DNA of 50,841 nt from Duncaniella sp. (GCA_029060405.1 JAIDUB010000064.1:1-50841), one strand, 5' to 3'; positions 32,377 through 41,005 are shown, counted from the first letter of the stretch. The notes: generated from the letters alone by a model not told the origin. Numbers and translations are program-made.

Positions 32377-32397
32377 CCTTATCTAAGCGAATCAACA

Positions 32398-34245
32398 ATG
32401 AAACTTATCAATTATATTGGTCTCGCCGCCATCGCTACGATGTCGCTCACAAGCTGTAGCGACTTCCTTGACGCCGATAACAAATCGACCGCCAACGACG
32501 ACGCCGATGCCTATCTTACAGCCCATCCCGAGTCGCTCCGTCCTGTGGCTTTCGACGCATTCAAGTATTATGCGACTCATCTCGAACTCCATGAGGAGGC
32601 TACCGACCTCTATTTCGTGACCTCGGCTGCCGACGGTTACGGTGACTTTCAGGTTACTGCTGAGGACGGTACTGTGACTGACTACTACAAGAAGTCCTAC
32701 AAGGCTATCGACTATGCCAACGGTATGGTTCACTACGCCGGTGCCGATAGCAAGCTCGGCCACGAAGGTCGCTTCCTCCGCGGTCTCGGTTACTACCACC
32801 TCATTCAGCAGTTCGGCTCGGTTCCTTACGTGACTGAATATATCCAGAGCTCTACCCGCGATTATCCCCGTGAGGATCTCGGTGTAATCTACAGCTCTCT
32901 TATCGCTGACCTCACTGAGGTTTACAATGCCAAGCTTCTTCCCGCTGTTGACCATGAGGGTAACCCCAGCCTTCAGGCTGTTGCCGCCCTTATCGCCAAG
33001 CTCGAGCTTTCAGCTGCTTGGGATCTCGATACTCAGGTTGCCGACGCTGCTGCCGGTACTTACACCGTGACCGGTCGCGATCACTTCGTTGAGGCTGCAA
33101 AGTGGGCCGAACTCGCCATCAACGGCGTGAAGCTCACCATGCCTTTCGAGCAGAAATGGTCTCCCTTCAACGAGGGTAACGCCGAGGAAATCTTCTCCAT
33201 GCAGTATGACCGCGCCGGTTTCCCCGGTGACGTCGCTACCGGCGGTCACTCTATGATGAACCAGTATATGAGCTACTATGGCAACTGCCAGATCATCGGC
33301 CAGAAGGGTACAGGTTCGGGTGGTAAGCACCGCATGAGCTACAAGGCTCTCCGTCTCTTCGACCGCGACGACGAGCGCTTCAACGGTACTTTCATGACCA
33401 CTTACTACAACTGTCCTCTCGATGCAAGCGGCAACGTTCCCAGCGATGTTTGGGGTAAAGACGGATATCTCGCTTACTTCAACTGTACCGATGCTGAAAA
33501 GGCTGAAAAGAAGATCGCTTTCCAGTTCTTCCCTTGGTACTATACTGAAAGTGAAGCCCGCGAGGCTCTTGCTGCTATCCCCGGCAAGACTGTTAAGCCT
33601 GCTGCTAACGAGAAATTCGGTATACCCAATCCTCAGGCTGTCATCCTCGACTATCCTTCGGTTACTATCATTCCCTTTGAGGAAAATGGTACTCTCGGTA
33701 ATGCCGATTCTCAGAACACCAAGGACTTCATCTCGCCCGCTTATGGTGGTGTATGCGTGAAGAAGTACGACGATGCTGAGGCCGACAACGTGATCAAGGA
33801 CAATGACTACCGTGACATCCCCGTATTCCATGTCAGCGATATGTATCTCGTAGCCGCCGAGGCTTACCTCATGGCTGGCAACGAGGGTCAGGCTCTTGCT
33901 AAAGTCAACGACGTGCGTAACCGTGCCAAGGCCGGTGCTCTTTCTTCCTTCGGTGCTTACGAAGCCGGTTACCTTGGTATCACAAACGTGCCTTTCACCG
34001 TTACTCCTCTTGACGTGATTCTTGATGAGCGTGCTCGCGAGCTCTATGCTGAGCGCACCCGCTACGAGGATCTCCGCCGCACCAAGCAGCTCATCCGCTA
34101 CAATCTTGCATTCAGCCGCGTGATATCTTCACCCTCGCAGATGCAGAATCCCAAGGGTGAGTACAAGTGGCTCCGTCCTATCCCCGCAAACGAAATCAAC
34201 TTCAACACCTCGATGACGCTTGAGGATCAGAATCCCGGATATTAA
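32398..34245 (+). CDS. susD: SusD/RagB-family nutrient-binding outer membrane lipoprotein
   Basis: 615 residues. The lipobox MSLTSC places the lipidated Cys at 20. Family blocks: EGRFLRGLGYYHLIQQFGSVPYVTE in the TPR-like N-terminal part, AKLELSAAWDLDTQ, then the C-terminal FHVSDMYLVAAEAYLMAGNEGQALAKVNDVRNRAKAG, LDVILDERARELYAERTRYEDLRRTKQL and YKWLRPIPANEINFN. It forms the lid on the SusC transporter and captures the glycan at the cell surface. It lies 21 nt after susC and shows the same codon bias. At 615 residues it is slightly longer than the typical 500-600. Confidence 0.95.
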   Translation: MKLINYIGLAAIATMSLTSCSDFLDADNKSTANDDADAYLTAHPESLRPVAFDAFKYYATHLELHEEATDLYFVTSAADGYGDFQVTAEDGTVTDYYKKSYKAIDYANGMVHYAGADSKLGHEGRFLRGLGYYHLIQQFGSVPYVTEYIQSSTRDYPREDLGVIYSSLIADLTEVYNAKLLPAVDHEGNPSLQAVAALIAKLELSAAWDLDTQVADAAAGTYTVTGRDHFVEAAKWAELAINGVKLTMPFEQKWSPFNEGNAEEIFSMQYDRAGFPGDVATGGHSMMNQYMSYYGNCQIIGQKGTGSGGKHRMSYKALRLFDRDDERFNGTFMTTYYNCPLDASGNVPSDVWGKDGYLAYFNCTDAEKAEKKIAFQFFPWYYTESEAREALAAIPGKTVKPAANEKFGIPNPQAVILDYPSVTIIPFEENGTLGNADSQNTKDFISPAYGGVCVKKYDDAEADNVIKDNDYRDIPVFHVSDMYLVAAEAYLMAGNEGQALAKVNDVRNRAKAGALSSFGAYEAGYLGITNVPFTVTPLDVILDERARELYAERTRYEDLRRTKQLIRYNLAFSRVISSPSQMQNPKGEYKWLRPIPANEINFNTSMTLEDQNPGY

Positions 34246-34269
34246 TTCTAACCGTTAATAATTACAGAA

Positions 34270-34941
34270 ATGAAAAATATATTTAAAGTTCTGTCGATAG
34301 CTTGCATCGGTGCCGCGTTTACTGCGTGTGTTGATGACGTAGATACCCCCGATCGCGGCGAACAGGTTGACCCTGTTCCCGCTGTCGAAGGAGTTTATGA
34401 GGGTACTTGGACTCTTGTTTACACTGAAAACACCACTGTAACCGAGTATACCTGCGATGGTAAGCTCACTGTAGCTCCTCTTACTCGTGTTGATGACGAA
34501 GGTAACTCTTTCGTGCAGAAGTTTGCAGCGAATATTACCGTCGATGCCGATTTCGCTAACAATGTTGGGCAGAGCATGGTAGACTTCACTTCTGCCGCAA
34601 ATATCTCGCCCCTCACCAACGCCCTTTCTTATCAGATGTACAACTCCGTTACACCCAACGGTCTCTCCAAGATCGCAAAGGACCCCGATGGTACTGTTGT
34701 TACATATGATACTAAGGTTGATGATGTAGATGTTACTCTCGACCGTGACATCAATGCTACTTTTATGGGTCAGATCTTCCCCTACACTGCCGAGGGTGAA
34801 CTCACCAAGGCTGCTCCTGCTTATCTCGAAGCTGTCCTCGAATTTGAGTATCTCTATCAGAAGACAGTCATGAACGGTCGCCGTCCTGTGAAACTTGATT
34901 GTAAACAAACTTACAAATTTGTTGGTAAACTCAACAAATAA
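34270..34941 (+). CDS. Unknown lipoprotein in the SusE position
   Basis: 223 residues, family not recognised. The signal peptide ends IGAAFTAC (lipidated Cys 20), followed by the acidic VDDVDTPDRGEQVDPV linker, which favours surface export in Bacteroidetes lipoproteins. The body has strand-like repeats such as GVYEGTWTLVYTENTTVTEYTC and FVQKFAANITVDADF and ends KLDCKQTYKFVGKLNK, suggesting a small beta-barrel or sandwich. The position, 24 nt after susD, is that of SusE/F-type surface glycan-binding proteins, so glycan binding is a fair guess but nothing in the sequence proves it. It ends before a strong hairpin. Confidence 0.8.
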   Translation: MKNIFKVLSIACIGAAFTACVDDVDTPDRGEQVDPVPAVEGVYEGTWTLVYTENTTVTEYTCDGKLTVAPLTRVDDEGNSFVQKFAANITVDADFANNVGQSMVDFTSAANISPLTNALSYQMYNSVTPNGLSKIAKDPDGTVVTYDTKVDDVDVTLDRDINATFMGQIFPYTAEGELTKAAPAYLEAVLEFEYLYQKTVMNGRRPVKLDCKQTYKFVGKLNK

Positions 34942-34952
34942 TTGTATATTTG
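34922..34952 (+). promoter_or_regulatory. Promoter for the secreted protein gene at 35037
   Basis: TATATTTG at 34945-34952. Upstream is TTGG at 34922-34925 with a 19-nt spacer, or TTTG at 34918-34921 with 23 nt. It overlaps the end of the preceding lipoprotein gene. The predicted start near 34957 puts the GC hairpin at the very beginning of the leader. Confidence 0.5.
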
Positions 34953-34964
34953 CATCGAAATCCT

Positions 34965-34990
34965 TTCCCCGGGGCTTAAACCCCGGGGAA
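34965..34990 (+). promoter_or_regulatory. GC hairpin, susCD-operon terminator or leader stabiliser
   Basis: TTCCCCGGGG, loop CTTAAA, CCCCGGGGAA: a perfect 10-bp stem. No T run follows, so it is a poor intrinsic terminator. It could stop part of the susCD transcript. If transcription starts at the promoter just upstream, it could instead protect the 5' end of the mRNA of the next gene. Confidence 0.6.
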
Positions 34991-35036
34991 TTACCAAAAA
35001 TCTAATTTATTCCTTAACCTTACAATTTCACTATTT

Positions 35037-36047
35037 ATGAAGAAATTTTTACTTCTTGGTGTTGCTGCTGTTGCCACTCTCGGCGCTGCTGCTCAGACTC
35101 AGTACTGCTTTACCAATGTAACTGAGCTCAAGGAAACTACAGGTCAGCCCCTCGACAAGTCAGCTGACGTACCCGCCGGTTTCGTTATTCTCGAAAACGA
35201 GTATGGCAAGCTTACTTCTATGTTCGATGAGCCCCTCGGTACTTTCACTCCTTGCGGTAGCCTCAACTACGTATCTGTTGGTGGTGGCGACCTCCAGAAG
35301 ATCGAAGCCGGTATCAACGGTAACAACAACCCCAAAGGTCAGTCAATGACTTCACTTCCCACCAGCGGTATGGTATTCCAGCTTTACACTGAGAAGACTG
35401 GTTACTTTACCATCCTCACCAAGATGAATACCAACAAGAACTACTGGGTATTCGAAGGTTCTTCTTTCGCTGCTTATCGTCTCGGTGACTGCGCTCTCTC
35501 CAAGGCTGAAGGTGAAGTAGTTGAATATACTCTTCCTTACGACGAGTTTATGGGTCTTGACCTCAATGCAGCTGACATCGACAAGTATTTCACTGTTTCC
35601 GATGATGGTGCTGTAACAGGTCCCAAAGTGCCCTGGCAGGTTGTTAACCCCGAAGGTGCTGATATGGGTGAAGGCTCTGGCTTCATGACTCTCTGCTGCT
35701 ACGCTACTCCCGAATTCCCTATCACTTATACTTTCTTCGCTCAGGGTTCTAAGATGGCTTGCGACGGCTTCATCTTCACTCCCTGCGACGAGCCTACTTT
35801 CGAGAATGCTCCTGAGGTAGTATTCGGTGGTGTTGAGAAGGTTGCTGAAGACGGCACTGTAACTCCCGCTCCTACCCCCGTGGTATTCGCCGGTAAGGAA
35901 TATATGGGTGGCGACGGTGGCCTTGACAACATCGTTGTTGACGCTGCTGACGTAAACGCTCCCATGTACAACGTACTTGGCCAGCGCGTTAACGAGTCTT
36001 ACAAGGGTCTCGTTATCAAGAACGGCAAGAAGTTCATCAACAAGTAA
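35037..36047 (+). CDS. Secreted protein of unknown function with T9SS-like C-terminal tail
   Basis: 336 residues. Signal peptide MKKFLLLGVAAVATLGAAAQ. The body is Gly- and aromatic-rich with likely beta-sandwich strands (YFTILTKMNTNKNYWVFEG, FMTLCCYATPEFPITYTFFAQG). It ends NAPMYNVLGQRVNESYKGLVIKNGKKFINK, the same kind of tail as the 22322 pectate lyase (TYNILGQPV...GKKFIVK). No catalytic motif is recognised. Codon use matches the highly biased susCD genes, so it is probably abundant. Its place at the end of the pectin locus suggests a surface glycan-binding role; this is inference only. Confidence 0.8.
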   Translation: MKKFLLLGVAAVATLGAAAQTQYCFTNVTELKETTGQPLDKSADVPAGFVILENEYGKLTSMFDEPLGTFTPCGSLNYVSVGGGDLQKIEAGINGNNNPKGQSMTSLPTSGMVFQLYTEKTGYFTILTKMNTNKNYWVFEGSSFAAYRLGDCALSKAEGEVVEYTLPYDEFMGLDLNAADIDKYFTVSDDGAVTGPKVPWQVVNPEGADMGEGSGFMTLCCYATPEFPITYTFFAQGSKMACDGFIFTPCDEPTFENAPEVVFGGVEKVAEDGTVTPAPTPVVFAGKEYMGGDGGLDNIVVDAADVNAPMYNVLGQRVNESYKGLVIKNGKKFINK

Positions 36048-36071
36048 TTCTTGACCCCAATTAACCCCACA

Positions 36072-36108
36072 GGCGGGACGTGTCTCTGACACGCCCCGCC
36101 AAATTTTT
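36072..36108 (+). terminator. Rho-independent terminator after the secreted protein gene
   Basis: GGCGGG, A, CGTGTC, loop TCT, GACACG, C, CCCGCC: a 12-bp stem with one A-C mismatch, followed by AAATTTTT. It lies 24 nt after the stop. Confidence 0.85.
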
Positions 36109-36157
36109 CTCCATAACCGAAAGTGAAAATTTCCACAAAAGATAACCGTAATCCCTT

Positions 36158-36183
36158 GTAGGGACATCGCTTCGCGATGTTTC
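36158..36183 (+). repeat. REP hairpin
   Basis: GTAGGG, stem ACATCGC, loop TTC, stem GCGATGT, TTC. Identical to the first hairpin at 18400 apart from flanks. Confidence 0.85.
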
Positions 36184-36270
36184 AAGAGCAGCAATAAGGT
36201 AATTTTAATTCAATGCACGTCGCCACCCACAAAAATACGAATCACCATTAAGAAATTGAATTACAACCAT

Positions 36271-36296
36271 GTAGGGACATCGCTTCGCGATGTTTC
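36271..36296 (+). repeat. REP hairpin
   Basis: Second direct copy, 113 nt from the first: GTAGGG, ACATCGC, TTC, GCGATGT, TTTC. Confidence 0.85.
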
Positions 36297-36338
36297 CTAG
36301 AGTAGCAAGAATGTAATTTTTCCGGCACCCAACGGGCA

Positions 36339-36355
36339 ACATCGCGACGCGATGT
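36339..36355 (-). repeat. Diverged REP hairpin
   Basis: Stem ACATCGC, loop GAC, GCGATGT, in inverted orientation judged from the loop. The flanking GTAGGG/GAAAC signature is changed (GGGCA and CTCAA), so only the hairpin core is conserved. Confidence 0.6.
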
Positions 36356-36410
36356 CTCAACGTCAAATTCTGCACATCAGTGGTAAATTTTCCGCCCCGG
36401 TTCTCGGCTT

Positions 36411-36436
36411 GAAACATCGCGAAGCGATGTCCCTAC
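36411..36436 (-). repeat. REP hairpin, inverted
   Basis: GAA ACATCGC, loop GAA, GCGATGT CCCTAC: the exact reverse complement of the standard form. Followed by GTCGGATTCCAA, a flank shared with the copy at 37201. Further on, the CTTGAAACATC at 36510-36520 is a truncated inverted copy next to the 3' end of the transposase gene. Confidence 0.85.
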
Positions 36437-36532
36437 GTCGGATTCCAAATGTCTTTTCCTGATTTTGGTTGACTGTCAGGATGTGGTAAATTTTGCGCCC
36501 CTATCCCGGCTTGAAACATCCCTTAGACTGTG

Positions 36533-37066
36533 TTAATTGAACTTCTCAGCCGACCATCGGGCAACGTTGTTCATGATATATTCCGCTATCTTGTTCCCTT
36601 CCTCATTGTTGCGTATATATCTGTCGTAATACCTCCCTTGCCATGCAAATTCTACGCCTAAAGATTTTGCAAATTTCGTTACCGCACCCTTTAATGATGC
36701 TATGTATCGGCTTAGCAGAGGCACTTGACGCTTACTGTCGGCGCAAACTTTCTGTGACGGATTTGGCGATCGCAACTGAATTACATCCCCATTTTGTTGT
36801 GTAGGAACGTATTCCCCTTTTATACATATAATGGCATGGAAATGATTGGGCATTACGGTGAAAAGCGGTATATCGATATTTGGCGAATAGGTACTTGCCA
36901 AAGATAATTCACTCTCTAAATACCGCCCGATTTCGGAGAGAATCATTTCATCATTTTCAATCTCTCCGAAATAATGTCTCTGTTCTTTTGTACATACGGT
37001 TACAAAATATGGACCACCATCGTAATCCAGAAAATTAGCTCTCGGGCTCTTACGATACTGGTCCAT
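36533..37066 (-). CDS. REP-associated tyrosine transposase (RAYT, Y1_Tnp family)
   Basis: About 177 residues from ATG 37066; the frame is open to a GTG at 37093. Family features: SPRANFLDYDGGPYFVTVCTKEQRHYFG at the N-terminus, the HUH metal-binding motif in VMPNHFHAIICI, and the catalytic-Tyr region WQGRYYDRYIRNNEEGNKIAEYIMNNVARW. The enzyme is a single-strand endonuclease related to IS200/IS605 TnpA that acts on REP hairpins. REP copies of one family flank it on both sides in opposite orientation. Base composition is visibly more AT-rich than the adjacent tyrS gene, which suggests acquisition. HUH and Tyr are intact, so it may be active. Confidence 0.92.
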   Translation of the reverse strand: MDQYRKSPRANFLDYDGGPYFVTVCTKEQRHYFGEIENDEMILSEIGRYLESELSLASTYSPNIDIPLFTVMPNHFHAIICIKGEYVPTQQNGDVIQLRSPNPSQKVCADSKRQVPLLSRYIASLKGAVTKFAKSLGVEFAWQGRYYDRYIRNNEEGNKIAEYIMNNVARWSAEKFN

Positions 37067-37121
37067 ATAATTGTGATAACTGTAATTTAACACATGTTTT
37101 AATGTCGATTACTTTTTTGAA

Positions 37122-37166
37122 TTGCCCCTGTAGGGACATCGCTTCGCGATGTCCCTACAGGGGCAA
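37122..37166. repeat. Perfect double-REP palindrome upstream of RAYT
   Basis: A 21-bp perfect stem (TTGCCCCTGTAGGG plus ACATCGC, and its complement) with loop TTC. It contains one REP in each orientation fused into one hairpin: both arms read GTAGGG ACATCGC. It lies 29 nt upstream of the possible GTG start of the transposase and 56 nt before the ATG, so it may be both a substrate and a regulatory site. Confidence 0.85.
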
Positions 37167-37200
37167 AAAGGTAATTCAAAATAGTTCCGATACTCCGCTT

Positions 37201-37226
37201 GAAACATCGCAAAGCGATGTCCCTAC
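37201..37226 (-). repeat. REP hairpin, inverted
   Basis: GAA ACATCGC, loop AAA, GCGATGT CCCTAC, followed by GTCAGATTCCAA. The flank matches that at 36437 except one base, so the conserved unit is longer than the hairpin. Confidence 0.83.
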
Positions 37227-37280
37227 GTCAGATTCCAAGATTCGCCGAAATAGACTGCCACGGTTTTCATCGGCCCTCGC

Positions 37281-38573
37281 TCACACCGCCGTCAGGAGGT
37301 AGTAATTCTTCTTGCCGCGCTGCACGAGGATGTATTTGTCGTTGAGAAGCATATCGGTCGAAGATGCGGCATAGGGATCGGTTACTTTCTCCTTGTTGAT
37401 CGATACGCCGCCGCCCTGCACCATCTTGCGCATTTCGCCCTTTGAGGGGAATACTGCCGCATGTTCGGTGAGCAGATCGGCCAGTTTCACGCCCTCCTCG
37501 AGAGCCTTGCGGGGGATATCGAAGCGAGGCACACCGTCCATCACCTGAAGCAGCGTCTCCTCATCGATGCGGTGGAGGATCTCGCCGGCCTTGTTGGAGA
37601 AAAGTATCTGTGACGCCTCGACGGCAGCCTCATAATCTTCACGCGAGTGAACGAGCACAGTGATCTCCTCGGCCAGACGGCGCTGCAGCGCGCGGCTGCC
37701 CGGATCGGCCTCCTGCTGACGGGCGAGTTCATCAATCTCCTCGCGCGACAGTGTGGTGAAGATCTTGATGTATTTAAGCGCGTCGTCGTCGCTCACGTTG
37801 AGCCAGAACTGGTAGAACTTGTAGGGAGAAGTGTAGCGCGGATCGAGCCATACGTTGCCGCTCTCGGTCTTGCCGAACTTGCCGCCGTCGGCCTTGGTGA
37901 TGAGAGGGCAGGTGAGGGCGTAGGCTTCGCCGCCCGCGGTGCGACGTATCAGCTCCGTGCCCGTGGTGATGTTGCCCCACTGGTCGGAACCGCCCAGCTG
38001 CAGACGGCAGCTTTTCTCCTTATACAGGTGCAGGAAGTCGTAGCCCTGACATAGCTGGTAGCTGAACTCGGTAAATGACATGCCCTCGCGCGACTCGCCC
38101 GACAGACGTTTCTTTACCGAATCCTTGGCCATCATATAGTTGACTGTGATGTGCTTGCCCACGTCGCGTATGAAGTCGAGAAACGAGAAGTTTTTCATCC
38201 AGTCGTAGTTGTTCACCATTTCGGCAGCGTTGGGAGCATCGCTTTCAAAATCAAGAAATTTCGAAAGCTGCTTCTTTATGGCCTCCTGATTGTGGCGCAG
38301 GGTCTCCTCGTCGAGCAGCTTGCGTTCCTGACTCTTCATCGAGGGGTCGCCTATCATACCGGTCGCGCCGCCTATAAGAGCCAGCGGCTTGTGGCCGGCG
38401 CGCTGAAAGTGGCGGAGCATCATCACACCCACGAGGTGCCCGATGTGGAGCGAGTCGGCCGTAGGGTCAATGCCCAGATAGGCCGTGGTCATTTCTTTTT
38501 TGAGCTGTTCTTCAGTGCCGGGCATCATCTGGTGGATCATGCCGCGCCACGTAAGTTCTTCAATAAAGTCCAT
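37281..38573 (-). CDS. tyrS: Tyrosyl-tRNA synthetase
   Basis: 430 residues, class I synthetase. HIGH motif in [11 protein letters not shown], then [14 protein letters not shown], tyrosine-binding [29 protein letters not shown], and the KMSKS equivalent KFGKTESG. The C-terminal S4 RNA-binding domain ends [19 protein letters not shown]... [13 protein letters not shown]. Full length. It lies 19 nt after the GH43 gene on the same strand, which suggests co-transcription from the aminotransferase promoter. REP elements start 55 nt after its stop. Confidence 0.97.
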   Translation of the reverse strand: MDFIEELTWRGMIHQMMPGTEEQLKKEMTTAYLGIDPTADSLHIGHLVGVMMLRHFQRAGHKPLALIGGATGMIGDPSMKSQERKLLDEETLRHNQEAIKKQLSKFLDFESDAPNAAEMVNNYDWMKNFSFLDFIRDVGKHITVNYMMAKDSVKKRLSGESREGMSFTEFSYQLCQGYDFLHLYKEKSCRLQLGGSDQWGNITTGTELIRRTAGGEAYALTCPLITKADGGKFGKTESGNVWLDPRYTSPYKFYQFWLNVSDDDALKYIKIFTTLSREEIDELARQQEADPGSRALQRRLAEEITVLVHSREDYEAAVEASQILFSNKAGEILHRIDEETLLQVMDGVPRFDIPRKALEEGVKLADLLTEHAAVFPSKGEMRKMVQGGGVSINKEKVTDPYAASSTDMLLNDKYILVQRGKKNYYLLTAV

Positions 38574-38592
38574 AAGGTTGTGTATATGAATG

Positions 38593-39651
38593 TTACTTGT
38601 TATTGTAATTTTTCCCGCCGTCGATGGTCACTATATTGCCGTCGGGCAGATGGGTCAGAGGCGTGACCTTGATGGAGCGCAGCGACGAGCGGCCGCCCGA
38701 GGGAGCGCTGTCGTGATAGAAAAGATACCACTTGCCGTCGACTTCCGTCACGGCCTGATGTGTGGTCCATCCTGTCACGGGAGTCAGTATCGTGCCGCCG
38801 TATACGAATGGCCCGTAAGGACTGTCGGACGTGGCATAGCATATCAGGTGCGACCCTCCGGTGGAGTAGGTAAGGTAATATTTGCCGTTATACTTGTGAA
38901 TCCACGGCGCCTCGAAATAGCGGTGAGGATCCGATTCAAGCATGCGGTTGCCCAGCGAGTCGGTGATCACCACGTGGCGCATCGGCTCGGCAAGTTGCGT
39001 CATGTCGGCCGACAGACGACCCACGCGTGGCCCGAAAGCAACGTCGCCCTTTGCCGGACGCGGAGCCATCTCGCGCAATATGTTGTTGTCGTCATACCGC
39101 TGATTCTGCCCACCGTTCAGTCCCCCAAAATACAGGTAATAATCATCACCGTCCTTGAACACCGAGGGGTCGATACTGTAAGTGCCCCTGATGGGGTCGG
39201 GCATAGCCTTAAACGGACCTTCAGGCTTATCAGCCGTAGCCACACCTATGCGAAACAGTCCGTTCATATCCTTGGCCGAGAAATACAGGTAATATTTCCC
39301 GTCCTTCTCAGCCACATCTGTGGCCCACATCTGGCGCTCCACCCAAGGCACATCGTCGATCGACAGGATTACGCCGTGGTCGGTCACCTCGGCCGTCATC
39401 GGATCGCCCTGAAGCGAAAACACATGATAATCCTTCATATCATAGTGAGCGCCGTCCGACGCATCCGTAACCGGCGAATCCCAGTCGTGTGAAGTATAGA
39501 TATATACCTTGCCGTCAAAAACATGAGCGGCAGGATCAGCCATATAGTCGGCAGGCCACAGATAGCGAGATTCCTGCACCACCGGCCCGGCCGCCAAAGC
39601 CGAAATGCCCGTCATGACCGCGGCGCATAAGAGGGTTGAGAATGATTTCAT
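38593..39651 (-). CDS. GH43-family secreted glycosidase (arabinanase/xylosidase-like)
   Basis: About 352 residues from the ATG at 39651; an upstream ATG would add ten residues without improving the signal peptide ([20 protein letters not shown]). Five-bladed propeller residues: general base Asp in [21 protein letters not shown], pKa-tuning Asp in [21 protein letters not shown], acid Glu in [19 protein letters not shown], and a conserved His in [21 protein letters not shown]. Arabinofuranose- or xylose-containing side chains are the usual substrates, which would suit pectin, but it lies outside the pectin locus between two housekeeping genes. Confidence 0.9.
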   Translation of the reverse strand: MKSFSTLLCAAVMTGISALAAGPVVQESRYLWPADYMADPAAHVFDGKVYIYTSHDWDSPVTDASDGAHYDMKDYHVFSLQGDPMTAEVTDHGVILSIDDVPWVERQMWATDVAEKDGKYYLYFSAKDMNGLFRIGVATADKPEGPFKAMPDPIRGTYSIDPSVFKDGDDYYLYFGGLNGGQNQRYDDNNILREMAPRPAKGDVAFGPRVGRLSADMTQLAEPMRHVVITDSLGNRMLESDPHRYFEAPWIHKYNGKYYLTYSTGGSHLICYATSDSPYGPFVYGGTILTPVTGWTTHQAVTEVDGKWYLFYHDSAPSGGRSSLRSIKVTPLTHLPDGNIVTIDGGKNYNNK

Positions 39652-39681
39652 AATATAACAGGTAAGTAATCTTATTAACAA

Positions 39682-40881
39682 TTATTTCAGAGCCTCCACG
39701 GCCTCACGTATACGAGCCATGGCAGTGCGAATGTTATCGTCGCTCGTGGCGTAGCTCAGTCTCAGATAACCCTGCATACCGAATGCAGCGCCGTCTACGG
39801 TAGCCACGTGAGCCTCCTCGAGCAGATACATGGCAAGCTCGCCCGAAGTGTGTATCACATTCCCCTTGGGAGTGGTGCGGCCCAGCAGCCCCGTCACGCG
39901 GGGGAAAAGATAAAACGCTCCCTGAGGCACATTCACCGTCCAGTCAGGAATCTGGCGCGCCAGCTCCACTATCAGGTCGCGGCGGCGGCGGAAAGCCTCA
40001 CACATCTCCCTGACGCACTCCTGCGGCCCGTTGTAGGCGGCCTCGGCAGCCTTCTGCGCGATCGACGAGGCATTGCTCGAATACTGACCCTGAAGCTTCG
40101 ACACAGCCTTGGCGATAGTCAGCGGAGCCGCGCAGTAACCTATACGCCAGCCCGTCATGGCATAAGCCTTCGACACACCGTTCACTATAATAGTGCGTCC
40201 CGCGATTTCAGGAAACGAGCCCAGCGACACGAAGCGTTCGGTGAAATTGATATGCTCGTAAATCTCGTCGGCCAGCACCATCACCTGAGGATAATCCTTC
40301 AGCACATCCACAAGCCCGCGCAGCTCCTCGGGCGAATACACGCTGCCCGTGGGATTTGACGGCGAGCACAGCATCACCATCACCGTGCGGGGAGTGATGG
40401 CCGCGCGCAGCTGCTCGGGAGTGATCTTGAAGTCACGCGATATATTGGCCTTGATTTCCACAGGCACACCCTCGGCAAGCTTCACCATCTCCACATAGCT
40501 CACCCACGCCGGCATAGGTATTATCACCTCGTCGCCGCGGTTCACGGTAGCCAATATCACGTTACACAGCGCCTGCTTGGCACCATTGCCCACCACTATC
40601 TGCTCCGGAGCGAAATTCAGGCCGTTCTCATCGCGCAGCTTGCGGCAGATAGCCTCGCGCAGCGACAGGAAACCCGGCACCGGAGTATAGAAAGTGAAAT
40701 TATCGTCGATAGCTTTCTTGGCCGCATCCTTGATAAAGGAAGGCGTCGGGAAATCCGGTTCGCCCACCGACATGTTGATGACATCTACACCGGCAGCGCG
40801 GAGTTCATTGCTTTTTTGGCTCATTGCGAGTGTGGCCGATACGGCCAGCGACTTAACGCGGTCAGAAATATGGGTATTCAT
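39682..40881 (-). CDS. PLP-dependent class I aminotransferase (aspartate aminotransferase-like)
   Basis: About 399 residues from MNTHISDRVKSLAVSATLAMSQK; the -7 element 21 nt upstream excludes the longer open frame to 40932. Fold type I blocks: INMSVGEPDFPTP, VGNGAKQALCNVILA, LCSPSNPTGSVYSPEEL, VLADEIYEHINF and the PLP-Lys region IVNGVSKAYAMTGWRIGYCAAP. The final RLSYATSDDNIRTAMARI carries the substrate-carboxylate Arg. It is the subgroup Ib type (AspC of Bacillus and Thermus). It heads the unit with GH43 and tyrS. Confidence 0.92.
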   Translation of the reverse strand: MNTHISDRVKSLAVSATLAMSQKSNELRAAGVDVINMSVGEPDFPTPSFIKDAAKKAIDDNFTFYTPVPGFLSLREAICRKLRDENGLNFAPEQIVVGNGAKQALCNVILATVNRGDEVIIPMPAWVSYVEMVKLAEGVPVEIKANISRDFKITPEQLRAAITPRTVMVMLCSPSNPTGSVYSPEELRGLVDVLKDYPQVMVLADEIYEHINFTERFVSLGSFPEIAGRTIIVNGVSKAYAMTGWRIGYCAAPLTIAKAVSKLQGQYSSNASSIAQKAAEAAYNGPQECVREMCEAFRRRRDLIVELARQIPDWTVNVPQGAFYLFPRVTGLLGRTTPKGNVIHTSGELAMYLLEEAHVATVDGAAFGMQGYLRLSYATSDDNIRTAMARIREAVEALK

Positions 40882-40901
40882 CATTAATAAAAAATTTTTC
40901 A

Positions 40902-40909
40902 CAAAGGTA
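40902..40909 (-). promoter_or_regulatory. -7 promoter element for the aminotransferase-GH43-tyrS unit
   Basis: TACCTTTG on the minus strand, 18-21 nt from the two candidate start codons. No clear -33 TTTG. Confidence 0.5.
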
Positions 40910-40997
40910 GCAAGAATTATTGAATATTCCACGCGATATTTCCCGGCGGGGCAAGAATAAAAAGAGCGTCGGAGTGTGGAATGTGGGGAAAATTGAT

Positions 40998-41005
40998 TAA
41001 ATTTG
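40998..41005 (+). promoter_or_regulatory. -7 promoter element for the pheS unit
   Basis: TAAATTTG, 49 nt before the pheS ATG. It overlaps the TTG of a longer open frame at 41003, so that start is excluded. The -33 is not clear. Confidence 0.5.

Noticed and set aside
18088..37226. CRISPR array, because of repeated short palindromes
   Set aside because: Spacing is irregular, orientation is mixed, there are no uniform spacers and no cas genes. A RAYT gene explains the repeats better.
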